Shown here: positions 16,186 to 25,670 of the stretch, in pieces
How positions within the stretch are numbered: the stretch's first letter is position 1
Layout of the letters: every line of letters begins with the position of its first letter
Assembly (NCBI RefSeq): GCF_023380025.1
Contig: NZ_CP097253.1
Location: 2,816,163 to 2,880,162, forward strand
Reading direction: 5' to 3'
DNA: 64,000 nt
Source: Sphingomonas glaciei
Lineage (GTDB): Bacteria > Pseudomonadota > Alphaproteobacteria > Sphingomonadales > Sphingomonadaceae
The notes under the pieces: model-generated
Databases searched by the model: none
Seen by the model: the letters and a program-made list of their open reading frames with translations, nothing else
What the model was told of the DNA's origin: nothing
Translations under genes and position numbers: made by a program

Positions 16186-17673
16186 TCACAGCTTGAATCC
16201 GGGAGCGGGCAGGGCCGCCGCCGGAGCCGCCGAAGCGGCTGCCGGAGCCCCCGCCACCGAAGCCGACAGAGCGGGCGCCGGGCGAACCGCCACGGGCCGC
16301 GGCCCCGACACGCCGGTGTAATGCTGACCTTCGAGGATAGCGGTGCCCTCGTGGGCGGTACGGAAGCCGTCGACCGGGGTCGCAAGCCGCCCGTTGACCG
16401 GCCGCACCAGATACGGCGTGACGATGATCACCAGCTCGGTTTCGGCGCGGCGGTAACCGCGCGAGCGGAACAGCGCACCGAGGATCGGCAGGTCGCCGAG
16501 GAACGGCGCCTTGTCGATCGTATTGTTGTTCGTGTTCTTGAGCAGTCCGGCAAGCATGAAGCTCTGGCCCGAACCCATCTCGACGGTGGTCTCGGTCCGG
16601 CGGGTGACCAGGGCAGGCACCGAATAGCCGTTAAGGCGGAGGGCGCCTTCGGTCGACAATTCGCTGACTTCCGGGCGGACCCGCATCGAGATACGGCCGT
16701 CGGCCATCACGATCGGCGTGAAGGCGAGCGCCACGCCGTAGGACTTGTACTCGACCGACACCGAGCCGCCGAGGCCCTGGCTGATCGGGATCGGGAACTC
16801 GCCGCCGGCAAGGAAGCTCGCGGTCTCACCCGACAATGCGGTCAAATTCGGTTCGGCAAGCGTGGTTGCAAGACCATCGGTCTCGGCCAGATTGAGGCGG
16901 GCAGTGATGTCGAGACCGAGGAACCGCTTGGCGATACCGATCGTCGCACCGAGCGGATCGCGAATGATCTTCCCGGCGTCCGCACCATTGGTCCCGTCGC
17001 TGGCGCCGGCCTCAGGCAGGTAGATGCCCTGGCCCTGCATGAACAGGAAGTCATTGCCACCCGCGAGAAGGTTGACGCCGATCTGCTTCAGCGCCGAGCG
17101 GTTGATTTCTGCGATCCGGACCTTGAGGTTGACCTGCAGCGGGACGGCGGTGCGGAGACGCGAAACGACCTCCATGCCATCGCCGACATAGGCTTTGACC
17201 AGGCGCTGCGCTTCGGAAGCATCCTCAGGGCTGGCGACCGTTCCGGTCAGCAGCATGAGGTTGTTCATCGGCGTCGCCTGGACCTGCGCCTCCGGCATCG
17301 CCGCGCGCAGCATCTCGTCGACCGAGCTGATGTTGTTGCCGACCCGAACGTTGGCGGCATAGACCACCCGGCCGGACTTGTCGGTCGCATACAAGGTGGT
17401 CTCGCCCTTGCCCTTGCCGAACACGTACAGCTGGGTGGAGGAGCGGACTTGGACGTCGGCGATCGAGTCGTTCGAGATGAACAGGTCGCTCATCGGCGAG
17501 GACAGGCGAACCAGCGTGCCGGTCCCGGCGGAGATATTGAGCGTCTCCGAGGGACGGGCGGCCATTGGCTGCGCGACGGCCGGCGAGGCGGCCAGGCTCA
17601 GCGCCGAAGCGCCGAGGGCGAGGGCGGCGATGGCCGAAGCCACCCGCCCGAACGACTTGTTACCCTTGCTCAT
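16186..17673 (-). CDS. cpaC: Tad pilus outer-membrane secretin CpaC (RcpA)
   Basis: Forms the outer-membrane channel for the Flp pilus. It has 495 residues: a signal peptide (about 1-35, ending SPAVAQ), an N-terminal domain with LFISNDSIADVQV and YVFGKGKGETTLYA, a BON/N1-like region around VASPEDASEAQRLVKAYVGDG, and the secretin domain (about 225-430) with LAEPNLTALSGETASFLAGGEFPIP and the C-terminal LGDLPILGALFRSRGYRRAETELVI. A Pro/Ala-rich tail follows. ATG 17673 starts the signal peptide; one base separates it from the cpaB stop. Confidence 0.93.
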   Translation of the reverse strand: MSKGNKSFGRVASAIAALALGASALSLAASPAVAQPMAARPSETLNISAGTGTLVRLSSPMSDLFISNDSIADVQVRSSTQLYVFGKGKGETTLYATDKSGRVVYAANVRVGNNISSVDEMLRAAMPEAQVQATPMNNLMLLTGTVASPEDASEAQRLVKAYVGDGMEVVSRLRTAVPLQVNLKVRIAEINRSALKQIGVNLLAGGNDFLFMQGQGIYLPEAGASDGTNGADAGKIIRDPLGATIGIAKRFLGLDITARLNLAETDGLATTLAEPNLTALSGETASFLAGGEFPIPISQGLGGSVSVEYKSYGVALAFTPIVMADGRISMRVRPEVSELSTEGALRLNGYSVPALVTRRTETTVEMGSGQSFMLAGLLKNTNNNTIDKAPFLGDLPILGALFRSRGYRRAETELVIIVTPYLVRPVNGRLATPVDGFRTAHEGTAILEGQHYTGVSGPRPVAVRPAPALSASVAGAPAAASAAPAAALPAPGFKL

Positions 17674-17674
17674 C

Positions 17675-18718
17675 TTAGCGAGCCCCCACTGGAACGAAGC
17701 TGACATTGTTGCCGCGGGCGATGCGGACGCTCGGTCCGACCGGACCGGACGGAGCAGCGCTTGGGGCCGGTGCCGGTGCCTGGGGCGCCGGAGCGACCAT
17801 GACCGTTGCGCCGTTGCCACCGCCATTGCTGGCCGACCGGGCCGGAACCGAGCGGCGCTGGAAGCGCGACACGTCACCGCCGGTGGCAAAGGTTGGCGAA
17901 TTGTCGATCGGCTGGCTGGCCATCGCCATCAGGATGCGGCGCTCTTCCGCCGGGCTGGCGCCGGCCGGGACCTTGACCTGACCGGTCGACACCATCCGCT
18001 CGAGCTCGGCCTGGTTGTCGGCGATGCTGCGCAGCGTGAGGCTGAGCTGGCCCAGGCTCTGGGCGACCGAGATCTTCTCCGCAAGCTTGGGAGTGACCTC
18101 GAAGGTGACGTTGCCGAAGCTTTGGACGATCGGCTTGCCGTCCTCGCCCTGGCGGCTGGTGGCCTGGCCGGTGGCGAGTACCCGCAGGTTGCGGATGATC
18201 GTCTCGGACACCTTGAGCGGCGGGCCGTCGCCGCCGCCGGTGACGGTCTGCGACAGCACCATGTCGACCCGGTCGCCCGGGAAGATGAAGCCGGCAACGC
18301 CCGCGATGTCGTTCACCGACACCGTGATGGCGCGCATTCCCGGGGTCAGGGCGGCGGCAAGGAAGCCGCGATCCTGCGGGCCGACCAGCGAACCGCGGGT
18401 GACCGGCTGGCCGGCGGTGATCGCATTGCGAACCACCGTGCCGATCAGCTTGGACACGTCGGCGTCAGGGCCGCCTTCGGTATAATAGGCCTGCTGGATC
18501 AATTCGGCCGGCCAGGGCTGATAGGCAAAGCTTTCGGCATCGACCATCGCGCCGACCGGAAGAGGCTTTCGGGCGACCAGCACCTTGGGGCCCATCGGCA
18601 CAGCTGCCGCCTCGGCCTTCGGAGCGGACGCGCCGGTGAACATGTTCTTGGCCATCACGGCCGTCACTGCTGCAACCAGCAACGCCCCCAACAGGAGTGC
18701 AATCTTCTTCACATCCAT
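17675..18718 (-). CDS. cpaB: Tad pilus assembly protein CpaB (RcpC)
   Basis: A periplasmic, membrane-anchored factor of the Tad machine with a SAF domain. It has 347 residues: N-terminal anchor (residues 5-27), SAF-like region VLVARKPLPVGAMVDAESFAYQPWP (about 46-70), and the RcpC/CpaB domain with RAITVSVNDIAGVAGFIFPGDRVDMVL (about 127-153). The C-terminal 60 residues are Pro/Ala/Gly-rich and probably disordered. It is the first gene of the locus. GAGGAAGGGG precedes the ATG, and the 146 nt upstream hold the promoter, although no clear -35/-10 pair was found. Confidence 0.92.
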   Translation of the reverse strand: MDVKKIALLLGALLVAAVTAVMAKNMFTGASAPKAEAAAVPMGPKVLVARKPLPVGAMVDAESFAYQPWPAELIQQAYYTEGGPDADVSKLIGTVVRNAITAGQPVTRGSLVGPQDRGFLAAALTPGMRAITVSVNDIAGVAGFIFPGDRVDMVLSQTVTGGGDGPPLKVSETIIRNLRVLATGQATSRQGEDGKPIVQSFGNVTFEVTPKLAEKISVAQSLGQLSLTLRSIADNQAELERMVSTGQVKVPAGASPAEERRILMAMASQPIDNSPTFATGGDVSRFQRRSVPARSASNGGGNGATVMVAPAPQAPAPAPSAAPSGPVGPSVRIARGNNVSFVPVGAR

Positions 18719-18864
18719 GGCGACACCCGCCCCTTCCTCACAACCCGTAGGAAACCCTTCGAATGCAGAACAAATCGGCCAAAATGGTTAAGATATGGTT
18801 CGGGCAACGAGCGCGTCGCCGGCACTGGACGAGGGGCCTCGGCAGGCCGTAATCGGCTGCCTTC

Positions 18865-19947
18865 ATGAGCAGGGTCGAAATCTTGATCGTCGGGGCGGGC
18901 ATCGCGGGCGCCAGCCTTGCGGCGGAAGTCGCCGGCCGGCGCCGGACCCTGCTGGTCGAGGCGGAAGCGCATCCCGGCTATCACAGCACCGGACGCTCCG
19001 CCGCTTTCTGGCACGAAGGCTATGGCGGCCCGTTGGTCGCTCCGCTCAGCCGTACCAGCCGCCCGCTGCTGGACGAGGGCGGCTATCTGTCACCGCGCGG
19101 CGCCATCCACCTCGCTCGTGAGGGAGAGCCGATTGAGCTCGTCGAAGGGGTGACGACCCACCCGTTGGACCGTTTGCAGCTCGAGCGTTTGTTGCCCGGA
19201 CTCGCACCGGAATGGATGCAGGGCGCCGACGAACCCTCGCTCGCCGACATCGATGTCGCCAGCCTACACGCCGACTGTCTCGCCGCCACCCGGCGGGCCG
19301 GGGGCGACGTGCGCACCGATGCGCGAGTGGCGTGCGGGGAGCGCCTGTCCGGCGGCGGCTGGTCGGTCCGGCTGGAGGATGGCAGCAGCCTGGTCGCCGA
19401 TTGCATCGTCAACGCTGCGGGAGCGTGGGGCGATCAGCTCGCCGGGGCGTTCGGAATCGCGCCGCTCGGCCTCGTCCCCAAGCGCCGGACCATGGTGCAG
19501 CTGCGGGTCGGGCGGAGCGGCCTTGCCCGGCTGCCGCTGGTGGTCGCCGCCGACGGCAGTTTCTACTTCAAGGGTGAAGGCGATTCATCGCTGTGGCTCA
19601 GCCCGCACGACGAGATCGATTGCGCGCCCTGCGATGCCGCGCCCGAGGAAATCGATGTCGCCACCGCGATCAACCGCTTCCAGAAGGTAGTCGATTGGCC
19701 GGTCGAGAAGGTCGAGCGGCGCTGGGCCGGGCTTCGCACCTTCACCCCCGACCGGGTGCCGGCGATTGGCTTCGCCTCGGACGACCCCGACTTCTTCTGG
19801 TGCGTCGGCCAGGGCGGATTCGGGATCCAGACCGCACCGGCCGCGGCACGACTGGGGGCCGCACTGCTGCTGGGAGAAGGGGCGATGCCCGAGGGCGTCG
19901 ATCCGGCGGTCTACGATCCCGCGCGATTCGCCATAGGGACGGCCTAG
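18865..19947 (+). CDS. FAD-dependent oxidoreductase, DadA/glycine oxidase-like
   Basis: A DAO-family flavoenzyme of 360 residues, probably oxidising an amino acid or other secondary amine; substrate unknown. The N-terminal dinucleotide motif [15 protein letters not shown] (residues 9-23) is followed by Glu32 for ribose binding. [17 protein letters not shown] is a signature seen in this subgroup. The C-terminal FAD site is [19 protein letters not shown] with [20 protein letters not shown]. There is no signal peptide, so it is cytoplasmic. The GTG/ATG choice is unproblematic: ATG 18865 sits directly at the FAD motif. Its stop overlaps the rnhA stop by 4 nt (convergent). Confidence 0.85.
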   Translation: MSRVEILIVGAGIAGASLAAEVAGRRRTLLVEAEAHPGYHSTGRSAAFWHEGYGGPLVAPLSRTSRPLLDEGGYLSPRGAIHLAREGEPIELVEGVTTHPLDRLQLERLLPGLAPEWMQGADEPSLADIDVASLHADCLAATRRAGGDVRTDARVACGERLSGGGWSVRLEDGSSLVADCIVNAAGAWGDQLAGAFGIAPLGLVPKRRTMVQLRVGRSGLARLPLVVAADGSFYFKGEGDSSLWLSPHDEIDCAPCDAAPEEIDVATAINRFQKVVDWPVEKVERRWAGLRTFTPDRVPAIGFASDDPDFFWCVGQGGFGIQTAPAAARLGAALLLGEGAMPEGVDPAVYDPARFAIGTA

Positions 19948-20390
19948 CCGCGAACGCTCTCGGCCGCGGCGCAGGCGAGCTGGTCGACCCGCTCATTCTC
20001 TTCGTGGCCGGCGTGACCCTTCACCCACTTCCAGGTGATCTGGTGCGGCTCGACCGCCGCGCACAGCGCCTGCCACAGCTCGGCATTCTTGACCGGCTTC
20101 TTGTCGGCGGTGCGCCAGCCGTTGCGGCGCCAGTTGTGGACCCACTTGGTGATGCCGTCCTTGACGTACATGCTGTCGGTCGAAAGCGTCACCCGGCAGG
20201 GGCGGTTAAGCGCCTGAAGCCCGCTGATCGCGGCCATCAGTTCCATCCGGTTGTTGGTGCTGGGATTTTCGGCCCCCGACAGTTCCTTCTCGCGCTCCCC
20301 CATGCGGATCAGCACGCCCCAGCCGCCGGGGCCGGGATTGCCCTTGCAGGCGCCATCGGTGAACATCTCGACTTGGGGAAGCTCGGTCAT
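19944..20390 (-). CDS. rnhA: Ribonuclease HI
   Basis: Degrades RNA in RNA-DNA hybrids with two metal ions. The 148-residue protein carries all active-site acids: Asp in [19 protein letters not shown], Glu in [10 protein letters not shown], Asp in TLSTDSMYV, and Asp in NERVDQLA, with the mobile His in KGHAGHEEN. Length matches the E. coli enzyme. The ATG at 20390 is followed closely by the conserved beta strand. It lies 39 nt downstream of ispH, probably co-transcribed. Confidence 0.95.
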   Translation of the reverse strand: MTELPQVEMFTDGACKGNPGPGGWGVLIRMGEREKELSGAENPSTNNRMELMAAISGLQALNRPCRVTLSTDSMYVKDGITKWVHNWRRNGWRTADKKPVKNAELWQALCAAVEPHQITWKWVKGHAGHEENERVDQLACAAAESVRG

Positions 20391-20429
20391 GGCGCGCCGA
20401 TGCGGGGCCGGACCGGCGAAGGCAAGCCC

Positions 20430-21395
20430 CTAGGCGACCAGCTCGCGCGGAAGCTTGAAGGTCAGGCCTTCGGGGACGTGCTTCAGCTCTTCCATGGTCA
20501 GGATGAAGCGCTCCGACAGAGCCTCGATCACTTCCTCGACCAGCACTTCGGGGGCCGAGGCGCCGGCGGTGAGGCCGACCGCCTTGGGCGAACCGAGCCA
20601 CTCCCAGTCGATCTCCACCGCGCGCTGGATCAGCCGGGCGGGCACGCCCTCGCGCTCGGCGACTTCGGCCAAGCGCAGCGAATTGGAGCTGTTGGGTGCG
20701 CCGATCACCAGCATCTTGTCGACCAGGGGGACGATCGCCTTGACCGCCGACTGGCGGTTGGAGGTGGCGTAGCAGATGTCCTCGCCGCGTGGCGCCTTGA
20801 TCGACGGAAAGCGGCGGTGAAGCGCCGCGACGATCGCGGCGGTGTCGTCGACCGACAGCGTGGTCTGCGTCAGGAACGCCAGATTGTCGGGGTCGGCCAC
20901 CTGCAGCAGTGGAACGTCGTCCTCGGTCTCGACCAGGGTCATGGCGCCGTCAGGCACTTGGCCGAAGGTGCCGATCACTTCCGGATGACCGGCATGGCCG
21001 ATGAAGATGATGTGGCGCCCGGCCTCGATCAGCCGCTGGGCCTGGCGATGGACCTTGCTGACCAGCGGGCAGGTCGCATCGAGATAGTCGAGCCCGCGGC
21101 CCTGCGCCTCGGCCGGAACGGTCTTGGGGACGCCGTGGGCGGAGAACACCACCGGCACGCCGTCCGGTACCTCCGACACTTCCTTGACGAAAATCGCCCC
21201 CATCGCCTTCAATCGGTCGACCACGAACTTGTTGTGGACGATCTCGTGGCGGACATAGACCGGCGCGCCGTACCGCTCGAGCGCGAGCTCGACGATGCGG
21301 ATGGCGCGTTCGACGCCGGCGCAGAAACCGCGCGGCGCTGCGATGATCAGGTGGAGGGGGCTGGCGCCTTCTTGCATGGCGGCCATGTAAGCCAT
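20430..21395 (-). CDS. ispH: 4-hydroxy-3-methylbut-2-enyl diphosphate reductase
   Basis: Last step of the MEP isoprenoid pathway, reducing HMBPP to IPP and DMAPP with a 4Fe-4S cluster. It has 321 residues. The three cluster cysteines are in [23 protein letters not shown] and [11 protein letters not shown]; other conserved blocks are [27 protein letters not shown] and [14 protein letters not shown]. Three in-frame Met codons near the start (residues 1, 4 and 7) make the exact N-terminus uncertain. It is followed by rnhA. Confidence 0.96.
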   Translation of the reverse strand: MAYMAAMQEGASPLHLIIAAPRGFCAGVERAIRIVELALERYGAPVYVRHEIVHNKFVVDRLKAMGAIFVKEVSEVPDGVPVVFSAHGVPKTVPAEAQGRGLDYLDATCPLVSKVHRQAQRLIEAGRHIIFIGHAGHPEVIGTFGQVPDGAMTLVETEDDVPLLQVADPDNLAFLTQTTLSVDDTAAIVAALHRRFPSIKAPRGEDICYATSNRQSAVKAIVPLVDKMLVIGAPNSSNSLRLAEVAEREGVPARLIQRAVEIDWEWLGSPKAVGLTAGASAPEVLVEEVIEALSERFILTMEELKHVPEGLTFKLPRELVA

Positions 21396-21436
21396 CGCTT
21401 GCCTGGAAAGAAGGGGCTTCCTATGAGCCTGACCCC

Positions 21437-22078
21437 ATGACCATGTCCCGCCGTGCCGCCCTCGTGCCCCTGCTCGCCCTGATCCTCGCCGGTTGCGCCC
21501 GCGACGGACAGCTTGCCGACAATGGCGTCTACGTCACCCGGACGGGCTGCCCGCAGGTGGCGATCCCGGCCGCGACCGGGGACATCACCCTGTTCGATCC
21601 CGCGACCAGCCGCGATGCCCGCGCGATCGACGTGGTGGCGACCATCACCAACGTCCGCGCCACCTGTACCGAGGATGCGGCCAATGTGGTCAGCACCGCG
21701 ACCTTCGACGTGGTCGCCTCGCGCCGCGAAGCCGGCGCCGCGCGCCAGGTGGTCCTGCCCTATTTCACGGTAGCGATGCAGGGCGGAACCAACATCATCG
21801 CCAAGAAGGTTGGCGGCGTTGCGCTGAACTTCGCGGCCGGCTCGCTGCGGGCCCAGACCAACGGCCAGACCACGGTCCGGGTCAGCCGTTCGGCGGTGGC
21901 GCTTCCCGCCGACGTGCAGCGCGAACTGACCCGCGTGCGCCGCCCCGGCGACGCCGACGCTGCGGTCGATCCGCTGTCGGACCCGAAGATCCGCTCGGCC
22001 GTCGCCAGCGCGACCTACGAGCAACTGGTCGGCTTCCAGCTGACCCAGGAACAGCTGCGCTACAACGCGACCCGCTGA
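21437..22078 (+). CDS. Putative lipoprotein, unknown function
   Basis: Not recognised. It has 213 residues. The leader [20 protein letters not shown] has a clear lipobox LAGC with lipidated Cys20. The rest is a predicted beta-rich domain (about 45-165) with [33 protein letters not shown] and [17 protein letters not shown]. Such proteins in sphingomonads are annotated only as hypothetical lipoproteins. Divergent from ispH by 41 nt; convergent with the next gene. Confidence 0.75.
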   Translation: MTMSRRAALVPLLALILAGCARDGQLADNGVYVTRTGCPQVAIPAATGDITLFDPATSRDARAIDVVATITNVRATCTEDAANVVSTATFDVVASRREAGAARQVVLPYFTVAMQGGTNIIAKKVGGVALNFAAGSLRAQTNGQTTVRVSRSAVALPADVQRELTRVRRPGDADAAVDPLSDPKIRSAVASATYEQLVGFQLTQEQLRYNATR

Positions 22079-22085
22079 GCACCTA

Positions 22086-22466
22086 CTAAAGCTCCGATCG
22101 AGGTAGCCCGACCGTCGCCTGGCCATGGGCGATCGTCCAGGCGATGGCGAGCGGCAATATGATCCCCGCCGCGACCAGCCATACGGGATGCGGAAAGCTC
22201 ATCGCGTTGGCGATCACGCCGGCGACCACCAGCGCGGCGACGATCCACGCCGTCCCGGCCCACTTCGAAATGCCGGTGCCGATGAAGCCGCCGACGCCGA
22301 CCCCCAGCACCCAGGCCGCGAGCACGAACAGATGCATCGCCGCCGTCGCCTCGCCAGGCGTGGCCGGCGCCCCGAGGGCGAAGTGACCCAGCTTCTCGAC
22401 CGCGCTGATGACAGCCACGCAAAAGCCTGCTGCGGCAACCGTTCCGATGATTCGCTTGCCGATCAC
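22086..22466 (-). CDS. Small four-helix membrane protein
   Basis: Not recognised. It has 126 residues with four predicted transmembrane segments (about 7-27, 41-65, 70-88 and 93-114). The start is a GTG at 22466 that overlaps the preceding stop as GTGA, so it is coupled to the PAP2/haloperoxidase-like gene. A longer frame start would lie entirely inside that gene and was rejected. No motif suggests function. Confidence 0.7.
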   Translation of the reverse strand: MIGKRIIGTVAAAGFCVAVISAVEKLGHFALGAPATPGEATAAMHLFVLAAWVLGVGVGGFIGTGISKWAGTAWIVAALVVAGVIANAMSFPHPVWLVAAGIILPLAIAWTIAHGQATVGLPRSEL

Positions 22467-23725
22467 GACGCTGGTCTCAGTTCGGACGCGGGGAGCGGCT
22501 GAAGCGCCCGCTCCAGCGTCAGCCGGGCCAGCTTGCGCCCCATTTCGTCGCCGGCCTCGTTGCTGAAGCGGTAATGCACCCCGCCCAGCGTGCGGGAGAA
22601 GCTGACCTGCTTGGCCCATTCGTTCCAGTCGGGCAGCACCTGTATCGCGCTGTTGGGCAGCGACATCGACCCGACCCGCACGCCCCACGCCGGCGCCTTG
22701 CCGCCGACCGTCGTCATCATTTCAGCGATGCCGCCCGCATAGAGGCAGTGGCCGCACGGATATTCGGCATGGTTGGGAGTGTTCATCAGCGGCAGCCAGC
22801 CGGGATCGGCCTGAGTCGCGGGATTATCGTCCTTGTCGGCATTGCGGATCGCGGTAATCGGGCGCCAGAAGCCGTAATGCAGCTTGCCGTCGGACATGGC
22901 GATCTGCAGGTCGTCGACCAGCATCCCGTAAAGCGCGAACAGCCGCGCATTGTCGACCAGCCGCCGACCGTCCTGGTCGGCGACCATCCGTAGCGCCGGC
23001 ATTTCGTTGCTGGTGATCCGATAGCGCGCCATCAGCGTCTGGACCTTGGTCCGCTCGGTGCTGGACCGCGCGCCCAGCCGGCGCACTTCCTCCAGGTCGC
23101 GGGCGTAGCGTTCGCTGGTTAGGGCCGGCGGCGGGGCGGGGCGAACCTCGTCCGCGCGTTTCAGTACCCACGGCCGGTAAGCGATGCTATACGGCCCGGT
23201 AGCGGGAAGCGCGGTGGGCACCCATTGGCCCGGGATGACCAGCGGGCGATAAGGCGCCTGGACGATCTTCGAATCGATGTCGGGCAGCTTCAGCACCGCG
23301 GCGGCGGCGGCCTGCCCCAGTGCGATGCCGGCCTGCTTGGCCTGTCCGTCGGGCATTCCCGCCAGCGCAAGCTCGTAGCTTTCCTCAAGCTCGGTCTTGC
23401 GTGCTGCGGGATGCGCCTTCAGCACCTGGATGGCAGCGGTCATGGCGGCGGCCTGCTGGTTGGCGACGACTGCGCCCGGCGCCAGTCCGACGTAGCTACG
23501 ATAGCGATGATCGATCGCGTTCACCGCTTCGAACATCGCCAGCGCGACCTTGGTCAGGGCATGGTCGTTCTCACCGGTCGGCGCCTGGGTCAGCCCCATT
23601 GCCGGAGCAGGTCCCTGCGGCAATTGCTTCTGCGCGAAGTCCATCCATTCGCAGATCGTGTCGGCGGAAGCAGGAGCGGCGACCAGGCCAAGCGCGGTTG
23701 CAGCAAGCATCGAAGTTAGGCGCAT
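22463..23725 (-). CDS. PAP2 / vanadium-dependent haloperoxidase-like protein
   Basis: An exported 420-residue protein of the PAP2/vanadium-chloroperoxidase superfamily, either an acid phosphatase or a haloperoxidase-like enzyme. Residues 1-21 are a signal peptide (ASADTIC). The all-helical core includes LHYGFWRPITAIRNAD (K/R-rich phosphate site, about 297-312). The second motif reads AEYPCGHCLYAGG where PSGH is usual, and the third GGVHYRFSNEAGDEMG supplies the catalytic His. The Ser-to-Cys change in motif two is notable. ATG 23725 with GGGGA upstream begins the signal peptide. The next gene is translationally coupled. Confidence 0.8.
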   Translation of the reverse strand: MRLTSMLAATALGLVAAPASADTICEWMDFAQKQLPQGPAPAMGLTQAPTGENDHALTKVALAMFEAVNAIDHRYRSYVGLAPGAVVANQQAAAMTAAIQVLKAHPAARKTELEESYELALAGMPDGQAKQAGIALGQAAAAAVLKLPDIDSKIVQAPYRPLVIPGQWVPTALPATGPYSIAYRPWVLKRADEVRPAPPPALTSERYARDLEEVRRLGARSSTERTKVQTLMARYRITSNEMPALRMVADQDGRRLVDNARLFALYGMLVDDLQIAMSDGKLHYGFWRPITAIRNADKDDNPATQADPGWLPLMNTPNHAEYPCGHCLYAGGIAEMMTTVGGKAPAWGVRVGSMSLPNSAIQVLPDWNEWAKQVSFSRTLGGVHYRFSNEAGDEMGRKLARLTLERALQPLPASELRPAS

Positions 23726-23814
23726 CGTCGAGTCCCCTTGATGATGGCGGCGGCAAGCTATCATGGGATCGGCCTCGTCCCACGTGGAATCTTCACACCC
23801 CGCCTCAAGGTGCG

Positions 23815-23842
23815 TTGACAGGCAGGCCCCTCCCCCTAGAGC
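23815..23842 (+). promoter_or_regulatory. Candidate promoter of the gcv operon
   Basis: TTGACA (23815-23820), then a 16-nt spacer and TAGAGC (23837-23842). Transcription would start near 23849, about 30 nt before the first glycine aptamer. Confidence 0.5.
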
Positions 23843-23877
23843 CGGGGACAGCCAGTCCGGCGGCAACGCCGGGCGAC

Positions 23878-24062
23878 TCGCGCGGGAGAGGCCCTGGCTC
23901 GACCAGGGCGCCGAAGGAGCAACCGCCCCCGGAATCTCTCAGGCAAAAGGACCGCGCGTGGTCGAGGCTGTCTGGAAAGCGTCATGGCCGCAGGGCCGTG
24001 GCCGCCGAAGGGGTAACCTCGGGAAACCGGGGGAAAGCTCTCAGGCAAGGAGGGACAGACGG
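23878..24062 (+). ncRNA. Tandem glycine riboswitch
   Basis: Two glycine aptamers in series lie directly upstream of gcvT. Aptamer 1 (about 23878-23959) has the signatures GCCGAAGGAGCAA (23910-23922) and ATCTCTCAGGCAAAAGGACC (23933-23952). Aptamer 2 (about 23966-24062) has GCCGAAGGGGTAA (24003-24015) and GCTCTCAGGCAAGGAGGGAC (24037-24056). P1 helices close with CGCGCG..CGCGCG and GTCTG..CAGAC. By family knowledge, glycine binding turns on the glycine cleavage genes. The 405-nt interval 23726-24131 otherwise holds only the promoters. Confidence 0.95.
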
Positions 24063-24131
24063 GGGTTCGCTTGGGCTTCTTGGCCGCCGGTGACGGTGGG
24101 CAGGGGGCGCGAACCTTCAGGAGTGTGTTCC

Positions 24132-25274
24132 TTGGCCGACGTCCTCGATACCCCGATCAGCACCTTGCCGCTCGACGCCTGGCACCGCACCCGCGGCGGC
24201 CGGATGGTGCCATTCGCCGGCTATCACATGCCGGTCCAGTATGAAGGCATCATCGCCGAGCACCGCTGGACCCGCGCCCATGCCGGGCTGTTCGACGTCA
24301 GCCACATGGGCCAATTGATGCTGCGCGGCCCGAACGTCGCGCAGGCGCTCGAAACGCTGCTTCCTGGCGACATCACCGGCCTTCAGCCAGGCCGAATCCG
24401 CTATTCGATGCTGCTCAACGACAGCGGCGGGATCATCGACGACCTGATGGTCACCAACGTCACCCCGACCGGGGGCGAGCCCGCTTATTACATGGTGGTC
24501 AACGGCGCGACCAAGGCTGGCGACATCGCCGACCTCCGCCGCCGACTGCCCGCCGACATCGTCATCGAGCATCTCGAGGATCGCGCGCTGCTGGCGTTGC
24601 AGGGTCCCGAGGCCGCGGCAGTGGTCGAGCAGATCTGGCCCGGAGTCGGCGATGAAGTCGCCTTCATGCAGGGAACGTCGCGCGATTGGGAAGGCGTTGC
24701 GCTCGGGTTCGGCCGGTCGGGCTACACCGGCGAGGACGGGTACGAGCTGTCGGTCCCGAATAGCCATGCGGAGCGGCTGGCGGACCTTCTGACCAGCGAC
24801 GAGCGGGTTCGCCCGATCGGCCTCGGTGCGCGCGATTCATTGCGGCTGGAGGCCGGGCTTCCGCTCTACGGTCACGATCTCGATGAGACGACTACGCCGG
24901 TCATGGCCGACCTGCTGTTCGCCGTGAGCAAGCGCCGCCGCAGCGAGGGGGGTTTCGCCGGCGCCGAGCGGATCCAGGCCGAGCTTGAGCAAGGCTCCAT
25001 CCAGCGCCGCATCGGCTTCACCGTCGACGGCCGCCAGCCGGTGCGCGAAGGCGCCCGAATCCTCGACGCGGAAGGCAATGAGGTCGGTCGGGTGACCAGC
25101 GGCGGCTTCTCGCCCACCCTCGAGGCACCGATCGGCATGGGCTACGTCGCCACCGCGCTGGCCGAGCCGGGGACCGCCGTGACACTCGAACAGCGCGGCA
25201 AGCTGTTCCAGGCGACCGTCGCCGCCATGCCGCTCGTGCCGCACCGCTATCATCGCAAGGGGAAAAGCCAATGA
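24132..25274 (+). CDS. gcvT: Glycine cleavage system T protein (aminomethyltransferase)
   Basis: Transfers the methylene unit from aminomethyl-lipoyl GcvH to tetrahydrofolate and releases ammonia. It has 380 residues: GCV_T domain with [40 protein letters not shown] and the folate-binding Asp region, then the C-terminal barrel ([35 protein letters not shown]). The preferred start is TTG 24132: AGGAG (24119-24123) sits 8 nt before it. A GTG at 24123 overlaps that RBS and is less likely. First gene of the riboswitch-controlled operon; its stop overlaps gcvH (ATGA). Confidence 0.95.
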   Translation: MADVLDTPISTLPLDAWHRTRGGRMVPFAGYHMPVQYEGIIAEHRWTRAHAGLFDVSHMGQLMLRGPNVAQALETLLPGDITGLQPGRIRYSMLLNDSGGIIDDLMVTNVTPTGGEPAYYMVVNGATKAGDIADLRRRLPADIVIEHLEDRALLALQGPEAAAVVEQIWPGVGDEVAFMQGTSRDWEGVALGFGRSGYTGEDGYELSVPNSHAERLADLLTSDERVRPIGLGARDSLRLEAGLPLYGHDLDETTTPVMADLLFAVSKRRRSEGGFAGAERIQAELEQGSIQRRIGFTVDGRQPVREGARILDAEGNEVGRVTSGGFSPTLEAPIGMGYVATALAEPGTAVTLEQRGKLFQATVAAMPLVPHRYHRKGKSQ

Positions 25275-25642
25275 GCCTGTATTTCACCAAGGACCATGAA
25301 TGGATCCGCGTCGAGGGCGACACCGCCACCGTCGGGATCACCGATCACGCGCAGCACCAGCTCGGCGACATCGTGTTCGCCGAGGCTCCCGAAGCCGGCA
25401 AGACGCTCGACAAGGGCGGCGAGGCCGCGGTGGTCGAATCGGTCAAGGCCGCCAGCGACGTCTACGCCCCCGCCAGCGGCGAAGTGGTCGAGGCCAATCC
25501 GGGGATCGCCGACGATCCCTCGGTCATCAACAGCGATCCCGAGGGCGAGGGCTGGTTCTTCAAGCTGCGCCTGGCCGACCCGGGTGAGCTCGACGGCCTG
25601 ATGGACGAAGCCGCCTATCGCGCCTGGGTCGAGACGCTTTGA
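25271..25642 (+). CDS. gcvH: Glycine cleavage system H protein
   Basis: Lipoyl carrier that shuttles the aminomethyl intermediate between GcvP, GcvT and dihydrolipoyl dehydrogenase. It has 123 residues, the usual length. It opens [14 protein letters not shown]; the lipoylated lysine is Lys59 in [19 protein letters not shown], and the C-terminal [21 protein letters not shown] is typical. The ATG overlaps the gcvT stop. Confidence 0.97.
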   Translation: MSLYFTKDHEWIRVEGDTATVGITDHAQHQLGDIVFAEAPEAGKTLDKGGEAAVVESVKAASDVYAPASGEVVEANPGIADDPSVINSDPEGEGWFFKLRLADPGELDGLMDEAAYRAWVETL

Positions 25643-25670
25643 GCCCTCTCCCAACCTCGGGACGATAAGT

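Noticed and set aside
14244..16385. A 713-residue extension of cpaE through cpaD
   Set aside because: The part before residue 286 overlaps cpaD in another frame; the real start is the ATG at 15530 with its own RBS.
19593..21440. A 615-residue plus-strand frame spanning rnhA and ispH
   Set aside because: It runs antisense across two clearly recognised genes and shows no motif.
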